Positions 9,405-17,017 of a stretch of DNA of 35,566 bases are shown here, in pieces. Source of the stretch: Labilithrix sp. Its GTDB lineage: Bacteria > Myxococcota_A > Polyangia > Polyangiales > Polyangiaceae. The stretch covers positions 1 through 35,566 of the forward strand of contig JAHBWD010000080.1 in NCBI GenBank assembly GCA_019637175.1. The letters are read 5' to 3'. The notes below the pieces were generated by a model. That model ran no database searches. It saw only the letters and a list, made by a program, of their open reading frames with translations, and was not told where the DNA came from. Made by a program: the position numbers and the translations under genes. Each line of letters opens with the position of its first letter. The first letter of the stretch is position 1.

Positions 9405-9484
9405 ACACGAAAAAGGCGGCAAAATAGGCGTGCCTACACCTTCTTGCGTTCATTCGTATGTCTGTATATATAGAAGGGGTGTTG
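9405..9484. promoter_or_regulatory. AT-rich divergent promoter region
   Basis: Short region between the minus-strand transferase gene (ATG at 9404) and the plus-strand SahR-like gene. It contains two AT-rich islands in otherwise GC-rich DNA: AAAATA at 9421-9426 (TATTTT on the minus strand, a possible -10 for the transferase gene) and GTATATATAG at 9464-9473. The second island lies inside the annotated start of the plus-strand ORF. This raises the possibility that the true start is GTG 9479 or TTG 9482, with GAAGG just upstream. The TATATA tract would then be promoter or operator. This is inference only. Confidence 0.4.
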
Positions 9485-10495
9485 GATACGGCGGTCGCCC
9501 AGCAGCCCCGATGGGAGCTCTACCGTGTGCTCGCCGAGCCGGTGCGCCTGCGCCTGCTCGCGCTCGCGGCCGAAGAAGAGCTCGCCATCGGCGAGCTCGC
9601 GGGCCTGCTCGGCGAGAGCCAGCCGAACGTCTCGCGCCACGTGACGCCCCTCAAGCAAGCGGGCCTCGTGCTCGTGCGCCGCGAAGGCACCCGCGCGCTC
9701 GTGCGCATCGCCGAGGCCGCCGCCGCCGATCCGGTGATCGCCGACGCGCTGGCGAGCGGTCGATCCCTCTGCGAGGCCGAAGGCAGCCTCGCGCGCATCC
9801 GCGAGGTGCTCCGCGAGCGCGACGAGGTCGCGCGCGAGTTCTTCGCTCGGGATCGCGCGAGCGCTCGCGAAGCGCCCGAGCCCGCGGGCGCGACGGGCGC
9901 GTACCTCGCCGCGCTCGCGCGCCTGCTCCCCGATCGGCGCCTCGCGGTCGACGCGGGCACGGGCGACGGCGGGCTGCTCGACGTGCTCGCGCCTTCGTTC
10001 GAGCGCGTCGTCGCGGTCGATCGCTCCGGCGTCCAGCTCGAGAAGGCGCGCGCGCGCGTCGCGCGTCGCGGCTTCGCCAACGTCACGCTGCTGAAGAGCG
10101 AGCTCGACGCGCCCGAGCTGCGCGAGCAGGTCGGGAAGGGCGGCGCCGACGTCGTCATCGCTTCGCGCCTCTTGCATCACGCGCCTCGCCCGGTGGATCT
10201 CGTGAGGCAGCTCGCGCTCCTCGCGCGCAAGGGAAGCGCCCAGCCGTCTGCGGCTGGGCGAAGGGAGGCCGCCGCAGGCGGAGCGATCCTGATCATCGAC
10301 TACGCGCGCCACGACGACGAGTCGATGCGCGACGAGGCCGATCTCTGGCTCGGCTTCGATCCCGCCGAGCTCCGCCGCTTCGCCCGCGAGGCCGATCTCG
10401 GCGATCCCGAGGTGTTCCGCTTGCCCTCCGCGCTCTGCGGAGGCGGGAAAGACAGCCACCTGCCCTGGCAGGTGCTCGTTGCACGACGAAAGTAG
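9458..10495 (+). CDS. sahR: SahR-like ArsR regulator with methyltransferase domain
   Basis: 345-residue fusion. Residues about 18-90 form an ArsR-type winged helix (EPVRLRLL...GESQPNVSRHVTPLKQAG...RREGT). Residues about 155-345 form a class I SAM-dependent methyltransferase fold with motif I VDAGTGDGG (164-172) and the acidic VVAVDRS strand. This architecture is that of SahR, a proteobacterial repressor that uses a methyltransferase-like domain to sense S-adenosylhomocysteine and controls SAM-cycle genes. The immediate downstream gene is ahcY, 18 bases away, which strongly supports the assignment. The ATG at 9458 lacks a Shine-Dalgarno; GTG 9479 or TTG 9482 are alternatives. An insert at about 259-275, rich in Ala/Gly/Arg and encoded by palindromic DNA, interrupts the methyltransferase domain. 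Confidence 0.82.
   Translation: MSVYIEGVLDTAVAQQPRWELYRVLAEPVRLRLLALAAEEELAIGELAGLLGESQPNVSRHVTPLKQAGLVLVRREGTRALVRIAEAAAADPVIADALASGRSLCEAEGSLARIREVLRERDEVAREFFARDRASAREAPEPAGATGAYLAALARLLPDRRLAVDAGTGDGGLLDVLAPSFERVVAVDRSGVQLEKARARVARRGFANVTLLKSELDAPELREQVGKGGADVVIASRLLHHAPRPVDLVRQLALLARKGSAQPSAAGRREAAAGGAILIIDYARHDDESMRDEADLWLGFDPAELRRFAREADLGDPEVFRLPSALCGGGKDSHLPWQVLVARRK
10238..10259. repeat. Perfect inverted repeat inside sahR-like CDS
   Basis: Arms GCCCAGCCG and CGGCTGGGC (9 bp, perfect) flank the 4-base loop TCTG. A second short palindrome (CCGCC/GGCGG) follows at about 10270-10281. Together they encode a low-complexity insert (about residues 259-275) in a loop between methyltransferase strands and keep the frame. 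This looks like a small palindromic element inserted in coding DNA. Confidence 0.7.
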
Positions 10496-10513
10496 AGAGA
10501 AGGAGTCACGATC

Positions 10514-11824
10514 ATGGCTGAAAACTTCAAGGTCAAGGACATCAAGCTCGCCGAGTGGGGCCGCAAGGAGATCGCGATCGCCGAGAGCGAGATGCCGGGC
10601 CTCATGGCGCTCCGCAAGGAGTACGGCGCGTCGAAGCCGCTCAAGGGCGCGCGCATCGCGGGCTGCCTCCACATGACGATCCAGACGGCCGTGCTCATCG
10701 AGACGCTCACGGAGCTCGGCGCCGAGGTCACCTGGACGAGCTGCAACATCTTCTCGACGCAGGATCACGCCGCCGCCGCGATCGCGAAGACGGGCGTGCC
10801 GGTCTTCGCCTGGAAGGGCATGACCGAGCCGGAGTACGAGGAGTGCATCGAGGCCCAGCTCAAGGCCTTCAAGGGCGGCAAGGGCCCGAACATGATCCTC
10901 GACGACGGCGGCGATCTCACGGTCATCGCCCACGAGAAGCACCCGGAGCTGTTCACCGGCTCGGATCCGATCCGCGGCCTCTCGGAGGAGACGACCACGG
11001 GCGTTCACCGCCTCTACGAGATGGCGAAGAAGGGCACCCTCAAGGTCCCCGCGATGAACGTGAACGACTCGGTCACGAAGTCGAAGTTCGACAACCTCTA
11101 CGGCTGCCGCGAGTCGCTCGGCGACGGCCTCAAGCGCGCGACCGGCGTCATGTTCGCGGGCAAGGTCGCGGTCGTCGCGGGCTACGGCGACGTCGGCAAG
11201 GGCTGCTGCCAGGCGCTCAAGGGCCTCGGCGCGCGCGTCCTCGTCACCGAGATCGATCCGATCTGCGCGCTGCAGGCGGCGATGGAGGGCTACGAGGTCA
11301 CGACGATGGAGGAGGGCGCCCCCCAGGCCGACATCATCGTCACCGCGACCGGCTGCTCGGGCATCGTCCGCGCCGAGCACATGAAGGCGATGAAGGACCA
11401 GGCCATCCTCTGCAACATCGGCCACTTCGACTGCGAGATCGACGTCGCCTGGCTCGAGAAGAACCCCGAGATCAAGGAAGAGAACGTCAAGCCGCAGGTC
11501 GACCAGTTCATCTTCCCCGACGGCAAGCGCCTCACGCTCCTCGCGCGCGGCCGCCTCGTGAACCTCGGCTGCGCCAACGGCCACCCGTCGTTCGTGATGA
11601 GCTCGTCGTTCTCGAACCAGACGATCGCGCAGATCGAGCTCTGGCAGAACTCGGCGAAGTACGAGAAGAAGGTCTACACCCTGCCGAAGAAGCTCGACGA
11701 GAAGGTCGCCGCGCTCCACCTCGGCAAGCTCGGCGTGAAGCTCACGACGCTCACGAAGGAGCAGGCGGAGTACCTCGGCGTGTCGGTCGAGGGGCCGTTC
11801 AAGCCCGAGCACTACCGCTACTGA
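10514..11824 (+). CDS. ahcY: Adenosylhomocysteinase
   Basis: Reversibly hydrolyses S-adenosylhomocysteine to adenosine and homocysteine with tightly bound NAD, removing the inhibitory product of methyl transfer in the cytoplasm. 436 residues, full length. Diagnostic segments: GCLHMTIQTAVLIETL (about 50-65), the substrate-binding NVNDSVTKSKFDN (182-194), the NAD-binding GYGDVGKG (223-230), GHFDCEI, and the C-terminal FKPEHYRY. A clear ribosome site AAGGAG (10500-10505) lies 8 bases before the ATG. It follows the SahR-like regulator by 18 bases and is probably in the same transcript, so the regulator likely controls its own operon. A convergent hairpin follows. Confidence 0.97.
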   Translation: MAENFKVKDIKLAEWGRKEIAIAESEMPGLMALRKEYGASKPLKGARIAGCLHMTIQTAVLIETLTELGAEVTWTSCNIFSTQDHAAAAIAKTGVPVFAWKGMTEPEYEECIEAQLKAFKGGKGPNMILDDGGDLTVIAHEKHPELFTGSDPIRGLSEETTTGVHRLYEMAKKGTLKVPAMNVNDSVTKSKFDNLYGCRESLGDGLKRATGVMFAGKVAVVAGYGDVGKGCCQALKGLGARVLVTEIDPICALQAAMEGYEVTTMEEGAPQADIIVTATGCSGIVRAEHMKAMKDQAILCNIGHFDCEIDVAWLEKNPEIKEENVKPQVDQFIFPDGKRLTLLARGRLVNLGCANGHPSFVMSSSFSNQTIAQIELWQNSAKYEKKVYTLPKKLDEKVAALHLGKLGVKLTTLTKEQAEYLGVSVEGPFKPEHYRY

Positions 11825-11836
11825 ATCGACGCCTAT

Positions 11837-11879
11837 GACGAGCGAGGGGCCGAGGGCGCGAAGCCTTCGGCCCTTCGTC
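11837..11879. terminator. Hairpin between convergent genes
   Basis: The 58-bp gap between ahcY (plus) and the lipoprotein gene (minus) is mostly occupied by an imperfect GC-rich stem. The left arm (GACGA...AGGGGCCGAGGG) pairs with the right arm (CCTTCGGCCCTTCGTC). There is a short ATTT after the right arm on the plus strand. It probably terminates transcription from one or both sides; no long T-tract is present, so intrinsic strength is uncertain. Confidence 0.6.
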
Positions 11880-11882
11880 ATT

Positions 11883-12560
11883 TCACTGCTGGAAGCAGTA
11901 GAGGCGATGCTCGGTGGTGCACGGACGAAGGCCGGTCGTCTGTTGCCACGCGGCGGTGACGGCGTGGGGATCGCCGAACGCGCCGTCGAGGACGGTCATC
12001 GACCACGGGTCGCTCACCGTCCCGCAAAAGCCGCCGGGGCCATTGTAGATGCCGGTCCACACGAGATCGCCCGCGGGCACGAGGCCGCCGTCGGCGGTGA
12101 GCTCGAGGGCCGCCTTCGGCGCGACGTTCATCGGGTTGTCCTCGAACGCGAGGTGTCCGTCGACGCGCATCCAGCTCGCGCCTCCGCCGTCGGCGAGGCG
12201 CAGCGCCGGATGTCCGACGGCGCCGCCGCCGACGTGCACGTAGGCGACGAACGTTCCGGCCAGGTCGTTGCGCTTCGCTTCGTCATCGCAGATCGCGTCG
12301 GCGCCGGCCCGGCCGCCGAAGGCGCCCGTGTGCCTCGTCTCGGTGACGAAGACGACCTTGTGGCGCGCGGCGTCCGCACCCGCGTCTGCGTCGCCGCTCG
12401 CGACGTCGGCGCTCGCGTCGACGTCGCCCTCCGCCGCCTCGCCGCCGTCGATCCGCGACGGAAGGGGCTCGCCGTCTTCGACGCCGAGGAGGGTGCCGCA
12501 CGCCGTGACGATCGCCAGCGGCGCGAGCGTCATCGCTGCCTGGATCGCGCGGAGGCGCAT
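11883..12560 (-). CDS. DUF1554-like lipoprotein
   Basis: 225-residue predicted lipoprotein: signal sequence ending in the lipobox-like IVTAC (Cys21), an Asp/Ala-rich spacer (about 30-65), then a globular domain starting at HKVVFVTETRHTGAFGG, with GADAICDDEA and a closing HRLYCFQQ. This pattern (VFVT...G.lGG..GADaiC...A...YVa...C) is that of the DUF1554 family, abundant in Leptospira and seen in myxobacteria as outer surface proteins; the fold is thought to be lectin-like, but function is unproven. Four conserved Cys in the domain could form disulfides. It is the last gene of the minus-strand run starting with the GNAT gene; a 24-bp palindrome separates it from glmM, so it may have its own promoter. 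Confidence 0.75.
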   Translation of the reverse strand: MRLRAIQAAMTLAPLAIVTACGTLLGVEDGEPLPSRIDGGEAAEGDVDASADVASGDADAGADAARHKVVFVTETRHTGAFGGRAGADAICDDEAKRNDLAGTFVAYVHVGGGAVGHPALRLADGGGASWMRVDGHLAFEDNPMNVAPKAALELTADGGLVPAGDLVWTGIYNGPGGFCGTVSDPWSMTVLDGAFGDPHAVTAAWQQTTGLRPCTTEHRLYCFQQ

Positions 12561-12576
12561 CGGCTCAGTTTATCGC

Positions 12577-12600
12577 GAATCGATGTATATGCATCGATTC
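12577..12600. promoter_or_regulatory. 24-bp palindrome between glmM and lipoprotein gene
   Basis: Arms GAATCGATG and CATCGATTC (9 bp, perfect) around the 6-base centre TATATG. It begins 1 base past the glmM stop codon and ends 16 bases before the lipoprotein ATG at 12560. On the minus strand a GATAAA hexamer lies between palindrome and ATG. It could be an operator for the lipoprotein gene or a hairpin ending the glmM transcript; no T-run follows, which favours the operator reading. Confidence 0.5.
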
Positions 12601-12601
12601 T

Positions 12602-14080
12602 TCAGGGTACGTCCTTCTTCGCCGCGTTCGCGAGATCACGCGCCCACGTGCGAAGGCGTGTCTCGTCGGGCCCCTCGAGCATGATGCGGAGCTTCGGCTC
12701 GGTGCCGCTCCAGCGGACGAGCACGCGACCGTCGGCGCCGAGCGCGTCTTTGACCTTCGCCGTGCCGAGCGAGAGGTTGCGCATCTGCTCGAGCGGCTGA
12801 CGCGCGCGAAGCGTGACGTTCTCGAGGACCTGCGGCACGCGCTCCATCGCCTCCTTCGCGAGCTCGGAGAGCGGGCGCCCCGTGCGCACCACGATCGCGA
12901 GCACCTGGAGCGCGGCGACGATGCCGTCGCCCGTCGACGCGTGGTCGAGGAAGATGAGGTGCCCCGACTGCTCGCCGCCGAGGTTGTAGCCGTTCTTGCG
13001 CATCGCATCGACGACGTAGCGGTCGCCCACCTGCGTGCGAACGAGCTTGCCGCCCTTCCTCTGGATCGCGCGCTCGAGCCCGAGGTTGCTCATCACCGTG
13101 GCGACCAGCGTGCGCTTGGCGAGCTGCCCGTCGTCGAGCATGCGGCCCGCGCACATCGCCATGACGACGTCGCCGTCGACGATCTGCCCTTTCTCGTCGA
13201 TGACGATCAGGCGATCGGCGTCGCCGTCGAGGGCGATGCCCATCTGCGCGCCGCGCTTGACGACCTCGGCGCGCACGTTGTCGGGCGCGAGCGCTCCGGC
13301 GTCTTTGTTGATGTTGGTGCCCGTGGGCTTGACGCCGATCGAGGTGACGTTCGCGCCGAGCTCGCTGAAGACGATCGGCGCGACCTTGTAGGCGGCGCCG
13401 TGGGCGGCGTCGACGACGACGCGCACGTTGTCGAGCGTGAGGCCGCGGGGGAAGGTCGCCTTCGCGAAGACGACGTAGCGGCCGCCGGCGTCGTCGAGCC
13501 GCGAGGCCTTGCCGATCCCCGGGCCCGTCGGGCGCGGCCCGAGCAGCGACGCGTCGGCCATCAGGCGCTCGATCTCGGCCTCCATCTCGTCGGCGAGCTT
13601 GAAGCCGTCGTCGCCGAAGATCTTGATGCCGTTGTCTTGGTACGGGTTGTGGCTCGCGCTGATCACGATCCCCGCGTCGGCGCGCATGCTCACCGTGAGC
13701 TGCGCGACCGCCGGCGTCGGCAGCGGGCCGCACAGGATGACGCGCGCGCCCATCGAGCAGATGCCGGCCGCGATCGCCTGCTCGATCATGTAGCCCGACA
13801 GACGCGTGTCCTTGCCGATGAGGATGCGCGGCGTGTGCGCCTTGTTCCGGCCGGCCACGAACGCGACCGCCTTGCCGAGCGCGAGCGCGAGCTCCGGCGT
13901 CATCGGCGCTTCGTTGGCCATGCCGCGGATGCCGTCGGTGCCGAAGAGCTGGCGCTTGACCTCGACCTTGACCCTCTCCGGTCCGTCGGCCTTGGCCTTC
14001 TCGACCTTGATCTTGCCGTTCGCTTTCATCTTCGGCTTGGCCTTCGAGCCGTGCTTCTTCGTTGCGGCGACGTCTGCCAT
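12602..14080 (-). CDS. glmM: Phosphoglucosamine mutase
   Basis: Converts glucosamine-6-phosphate to glucosamine-1-phosphate for UDP-GlcNAc, precursor of peptidoglycan and LPS. 492 residues: the catalytic core begins at about residue 44 (LFGTDGIRG) and has the active-site serine loop ISASHNP (Ser143), the Mg-binding DGDADR (285-290), the sugar-binding GGEQSGH (368-374) and the phosphate-binding RWSGTEPKLR (456-465). The first 42 residues are an extra Lys/Ala-rich tail not found in most GlmM (usual length about 445). The ATG at 14080 is chosen because GAGGAG sits 4 bases upstream, overlapping the yajQ stop region. It is tightly linked to yajQ (8 bases) and is likely co-expressed with it. Confidence 0.96.
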   Translation of the reverse strand: MADVAATKKHGSKAKPKMKANGKIKVEKAKADGPERVKVEVKRQLFGTDGIRGMANEAPMTPELALALGKAVAFVAGRNKAHTPRILIGKDTRLSGYMIEQAIAAGICSMGARVILCGPLPTPAVAQLTVSMRADAGIVISASHNPYQDNGIKIFGDDGFKLADEMEAEIERLMADASLLGPRPTGPGIGKASRLDDAGGRYVVFAKATFPRGLTLDNVRVVVDAAHGAAYKVAPIVFSELGANVTSIGVKPTGTNINKDAGALAPDNVRAEVVKRGAQMGIALDGDADRLIVIDEKGQIVDGDVVMAMCAGRMLDDGQLAKRTLVATVMSNLGLERAIQRKGGKLVRTQVGDRYVVDAMRKNGYNLGGEQSGHLIFLDHASTGDGIVAALQVLAIVVRTGRPLSELAKEAMERVPQVLENVTLRARQPLEQMRNLSLGTAKVKDALGADGRVLVRWSGTEPKLRIMLEGPDETRLRTWARDLANAAKKDVP

Positions 14081-14088
14081 TTCTCTCC

Positions 14089-14574
14089 TCAGTCCCTGAA
14101 GTTCACGAACGAGAGCTCGATGCCGAGGTCGAGGCCTCGCACGAGCTGGATCGCTTTCTGAAGATCGTCTTTGTTCTTCCCCGTCACGCGGACCTGCGCG
14201 TCTTGGATCGCGCCCTGCACCTTGAGCTTCGCGTCTTTGATCGCGGTGACGATCTTCCGCGCCGGCTCGGACTCGATGCCCTCCTTCACCTTGACGAGGA
14301 TCTTCGAGCCGCCCTTGCTCGTCGTCTCGGGGTCGCCGACGTCGAGGAACTTGAGGCTGACCTTGCGCCTGACCATCTTCTCCTGGAGGACGCCGAGCGC
14401 GGCCTTGGCGCGCTCCTCGCTCGACGCGCGGATGGAGATCCCCGCCTCGTTCTTCTCGACCAGCGTCTCGGTGTCCTTGAAGTCGTAGCGCTGCCCGATC
14501 TCCTTTTGAGATTGGTTCAGCGCGTTGTCGACCTCATTCCACTGGACCTTCGAAACGATGTCGAAGCTCGGCAT
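14089..14574 (-). CDS. yajQ: YajQ-family nucleotide-binding protein
   Basis: 161 residues, normal length. The N-terminus MPSFDIVSKVQWNEVDNA, the QRYDFK motif and the C-terminal LGIELSFVNFRD are diagnostic for YajQ. Two alpha/beta ferredoxin-like domains are expected. Family members bind nucleotides, and some (Xanthomonas, Pseudomonas) bind cyclic di-GMP and modulate transcription or virulence; whether this one does is not visible from sequence. The ribosome site GGAGG lies 5 bases upstream of the ATG. It lies directly upstream of glmM on the same strand. Confidence 0.95.
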   Translation of the reverse strand: MPSFDIVSKVQWNEVDNALNQSQKEIGQRYDFKDTETLVEKNEAGISIRASSEERAKAALGVLQEKMVRRKVSLKFLDVGDPETTSKGGSKILVKVKEGIESEPARKIVTAIKDAKLKVQGAIQDAQVRVTGKNKDDLQKAIQLVRGLDLGIELSFVNFRD

Positions 14575-14655
14575 TCGCCCCTCCGCCAGAAAGGACGGCA
14601 GGATACCGAGAGGACGCGGGCGGATCGAGCGTCATGTCGGCTGCGATCAGCGGCG

Positions 14656-15705
14656 TCAGGCGGGGACGTCGAGGAACACCACACAGCCCTTGCCCGGGAG
14701 GTTCCGCACGCCGATCGCGCCGCCGTGGGCGTCGACCGCCTGCTTCGCGATGGCGAGCCCCAGCCCGAAGCCGCTGCGATCGTCGCCGACCTGGACGAAC
14801 GGGGCGAAGGCCTTCTCGATCCGGCCTTCGGGCCAGCCCCCGCAGCCGTCTTCGACCTCGATCTTCGCGCGGCGCTCGGCGACGGAGCCGCGGATGTCGA
14901 CGTGGCCGCCGGGGGGCGTGAACTTCACCGCGTTGCGGACCAGGTTCGTGAGCGCGGAGTGGAGGAGGCGTACGTCGACCGAAACGTGGTCGTCGTTCGT
15001 CGCGTGGAGGCGGAGATCGACCCTCTTCGTGTCGGCCTCGGGGCTCGCGTCGGCCTTCGCCGCCTCGAGCAGCGCGCGCATCGTCGTGGGCTCGAGGCGC
15101 GCCTCGACGACCGCGCCGATACGCGCGATCCGGAGCGTGCGATCGATGAGATCGTGCATGCGCCCGAGCCCACGCAGCGCGAACGCGACGAGGCGCACGT
15201 CGAGCTCTCCGCGGTCCTTCAAGAGCGTGGTCGCGGTGAGCGCCGCGTTCAGCGGGTTTCGCAGCTCGTGGGCGACGAACGCGAAGTGCTCGTTCATCTG
15301 CCGCTGGAGCTCGGCGTCGCGCTGCTTCTGGTACTCGGTGACGGCCTCGGCGATCCCGGTGAACGTGCACTCGAGCAGCGTCTCGCGCGCCGCCGTCGTG
15401 ATCACCACACCGGCCGCGGCTGCCTCCTCGACGATGCAGTCGCGCAGCGCGCCGTACTCGCGCACGACGGCGCCGAGGCTGAAGCCCAGCGCGAAGCGCT
15501 GCACGCCGTGGCGCGCGGCGGTCTCGCTCGTCTCCGGGCCTTCGTGGCGCTGGAGCGCTTCGACGATCTCCGCGAGGAACGTCGGGACGTGGTCGACGAG
15601 CTCGAGCCGCGGCAGCACGGCGGGGTGGAGCGTGCCGTGGACCCGCTCGGCCCACTTCTTGACGATCTCATCCTGGCGCGCAGACACGAAGCCGGCGAGG
15701 TCCAT
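14656..15705 (-). CDS. Soluble sensor histidine kinase
   Basis: About 349 residues from the ATG at 15705; a longer version from TTG 15741 is possible. There are no membrane segments. The N-terminal 130 residues resemble the RsbRD/RsbU-type helical sensor domain (FVSARQDEIVKKWAERV...ALGFSLGAVVREYGALR). Then comes a HisKA dimerisation helix with the H-box FVAHELRNPLN (phospho-acceptor His about 146), N-box ALTNLVRNAVKF, a weak G1 box (VEDGCGG) and G2 FGLGLAI, i.e. a complete ATPase domain. No response regulator is nearby, so the partner is unknown. It lies 52 bases downstream of folC in the same direction and is likely co-transcribed. Confidence 0.88.
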   Translation of the reverse strand: MDLAGFVSARQDEIVKKWAERVHGTLHPAVLPRLELVDHVPTFLAEIVEALQRHEGPETSETAARHGVQRFALGFSLGAVVREYGALRDCIVEEAAAAGVVITTAARETLLECTFTGIAEAVTEYQKQRDAELQRQMNEHFAFVAHELRNPLNAALTATTLLKDRGELDVRLVAFALRGLGRMHDLIDRTLRIARIGAVVEARLEPTTMRALLEAAKADASPEADTKRVDLRLHATNDDHVSVDVRLLHSALTNLVRNAVKFTPPGGHVDIRGSVAERRAKIEVEDGCGGWPEGRIEKAFAPFVQVGDDRSGFGLGLAIAKQAVDAHGGAIGVRNLPGKGCVVFLDVPA

Positions 15706-15757
15706 GCTCCGAGGCTTCGTACGCGCGGTGGGCGTCGACAAGCGCGACGCCGAAAAT

Positions 15758-17017
15758 TCAGAGCGCGACGGGCGGATCTTCGGGCAAGCCGAGCAGCGCC
15801 GCGCGCGCCTGTCCTACGAGGTAGAGCGATCCGCAGACGACGATCGGGCCGCCCTCCGCGCGAGCGCGCGCCTCGCGCAGCGCTTCCGCGAGGGACGGCG
15901 CGACCGTGCCCGGCGCGTGACGCGCGAGCTCGGCGGGATCGGTCGCCGCGCGACCGCGCGGCGCGACGTAGATGCGAGGGCAGGGGAGCGCGGCGAGGAC
16001 GTCGAGCATCTCGCGCCACGCTTTGTCGGCGAGGGCGCCGAAGACGACCGCGCCGGGCGCTTCGTCGATCGAGAGCGCCTGGATCAGCGCGCGCGCGCCG
16101 TCGGGGTTGTGCGCGCCGTCGAGGATGAACCTGTGTCCCTCGCTCTCGATCTCCTCGAAGCGGCCGGGCCACGTCGCGCGCGCGAGGCCCTCGCGCCGCG
16201 CGGCCTCGGGGATCGCGAGCTCGCGCGCGACGCGCATCGCGATGCGCGCGTTGTCTTGCTGGTAGGGCGCGTGCTTGCCGTCGGGCGCGGCGACCGCGTC
16301 GGGATCGTCGCCGAGCAGGATCGGGAGCGCGCCGGCCGCGAGCGCGACCTCGAGCGCCGCGGCGCGCACGCTCTCCGTCATCGGCCCGAGCACGAACGTC
16401 GAGCCCTCCTTCGCGATCCCGGCCTTCTCGCGCGCGATCTCCTCGAGCGTGCCGCCGAGTCGATCCATGTGATCGAGCGCGACGCGCGTGATCGCGGCGA
16501 CCTTCGGCGGAGGAACGACGTTGGTGGCGTCGAGGCGCCCGCCGATGCCGACCTCGACGACGGCGAGATCGACCCCGTGGTCGCGGAACGCGAGGAAGGC
16601 CGCGAGCGTCGCGGTTTCGAAGAACGAGAGATCGGGGCCGATCGCGAGCGCGCGATCGAGGACGTCGCCGAGCGCCTCGTCGGAGAGCGGCTCGCCGTCG
16701 ATCCGGATCCGCTCGGCGAACCGGCACAGATGAGGCGACGTGTAGAGGCCCGTCTTCCTGCCCGCGGCGCGGGCCATCGACTCGATCATCGCGCACGTCG
16801 AGCCCTTGCCGTTCGTGCCCGCGACGTGCGCGACGGCGAACGCTTGCTCGGGGTTGCGCGCACGCGTGCATGCTGCACGCATCGCGTCGAGCCCCAGGCG
16901 CATGCCGAGGGGCACGCGCGCGTAGAGCGCCTCGAGCGACTGGGTCAGCGCCGAGCGGGTCGCGCGCTCGAGGGCCGCCGAGAGCGCGTCGTCGCCTCCC
17001 GCGCCCTCAGGCGTCAT
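15758..17017 (-). CDS. folC: Folylpolyglutamate/dihydrofolate synthase
   Basis: Adds glutamate to dihydropteroate and folates (Mur-ligase fold, ATP-dependent, cytoplasmic). 419 residues, typical length. Visible motifs: P-loop HVAGTNGKGST (64-74), LYTSPHLCRFAERI, VEVGIGGRLDATN, DHMDRLGGT...IAREKAGI, and FILDGAHNPDGA. The ATG at 17017 overlaps the last codons of accD by 11 bases, the classical accD-folC arrangement, suggesting translational coupling. Confidence 0.94.
   Translation of the reverse strand: MTPEGAGGDDALSAALERATRSALTQSLEALYARVPLGMRLGLDAMRAACTRARNPEQAFAVAHVAGTNGKGSTCAMIESMARAAGRKTGLYTSPHLCRFAERIRIDGEPLSDEALGDVLDRALAIGPDLSFFETATLAAFLAFRDHGVDLAVVEVGIGGRLDATNVVPPPKVAAITRVALDHMDRLGGTLEEIAREKAGIAKEGSTFVLGPMTESVRAAALEVALAAGALPILLGDDPDAVAAPDGKHAPYQQDNARIAMRVARELAIPEAARREGLARATWPGRFEEIESEGHRFILDGAHNPDGARALIQALSIDEAPGAVVFGALADKAWREMLDVLAALPCPRIYVAPRGRAATDPAELARHAPGTVAPSLAEALREARARAEGGPIVVCGSLYLVGQARAALLGLPEDPPVAL

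Noticed and set aside
9434..11881. 815-codon minus-strand ORF opposite the SahR-like and ahcY genes
   Set aside because: ahcY is unmistakable on the plus strand; the antisense reading has no recognisable domain.
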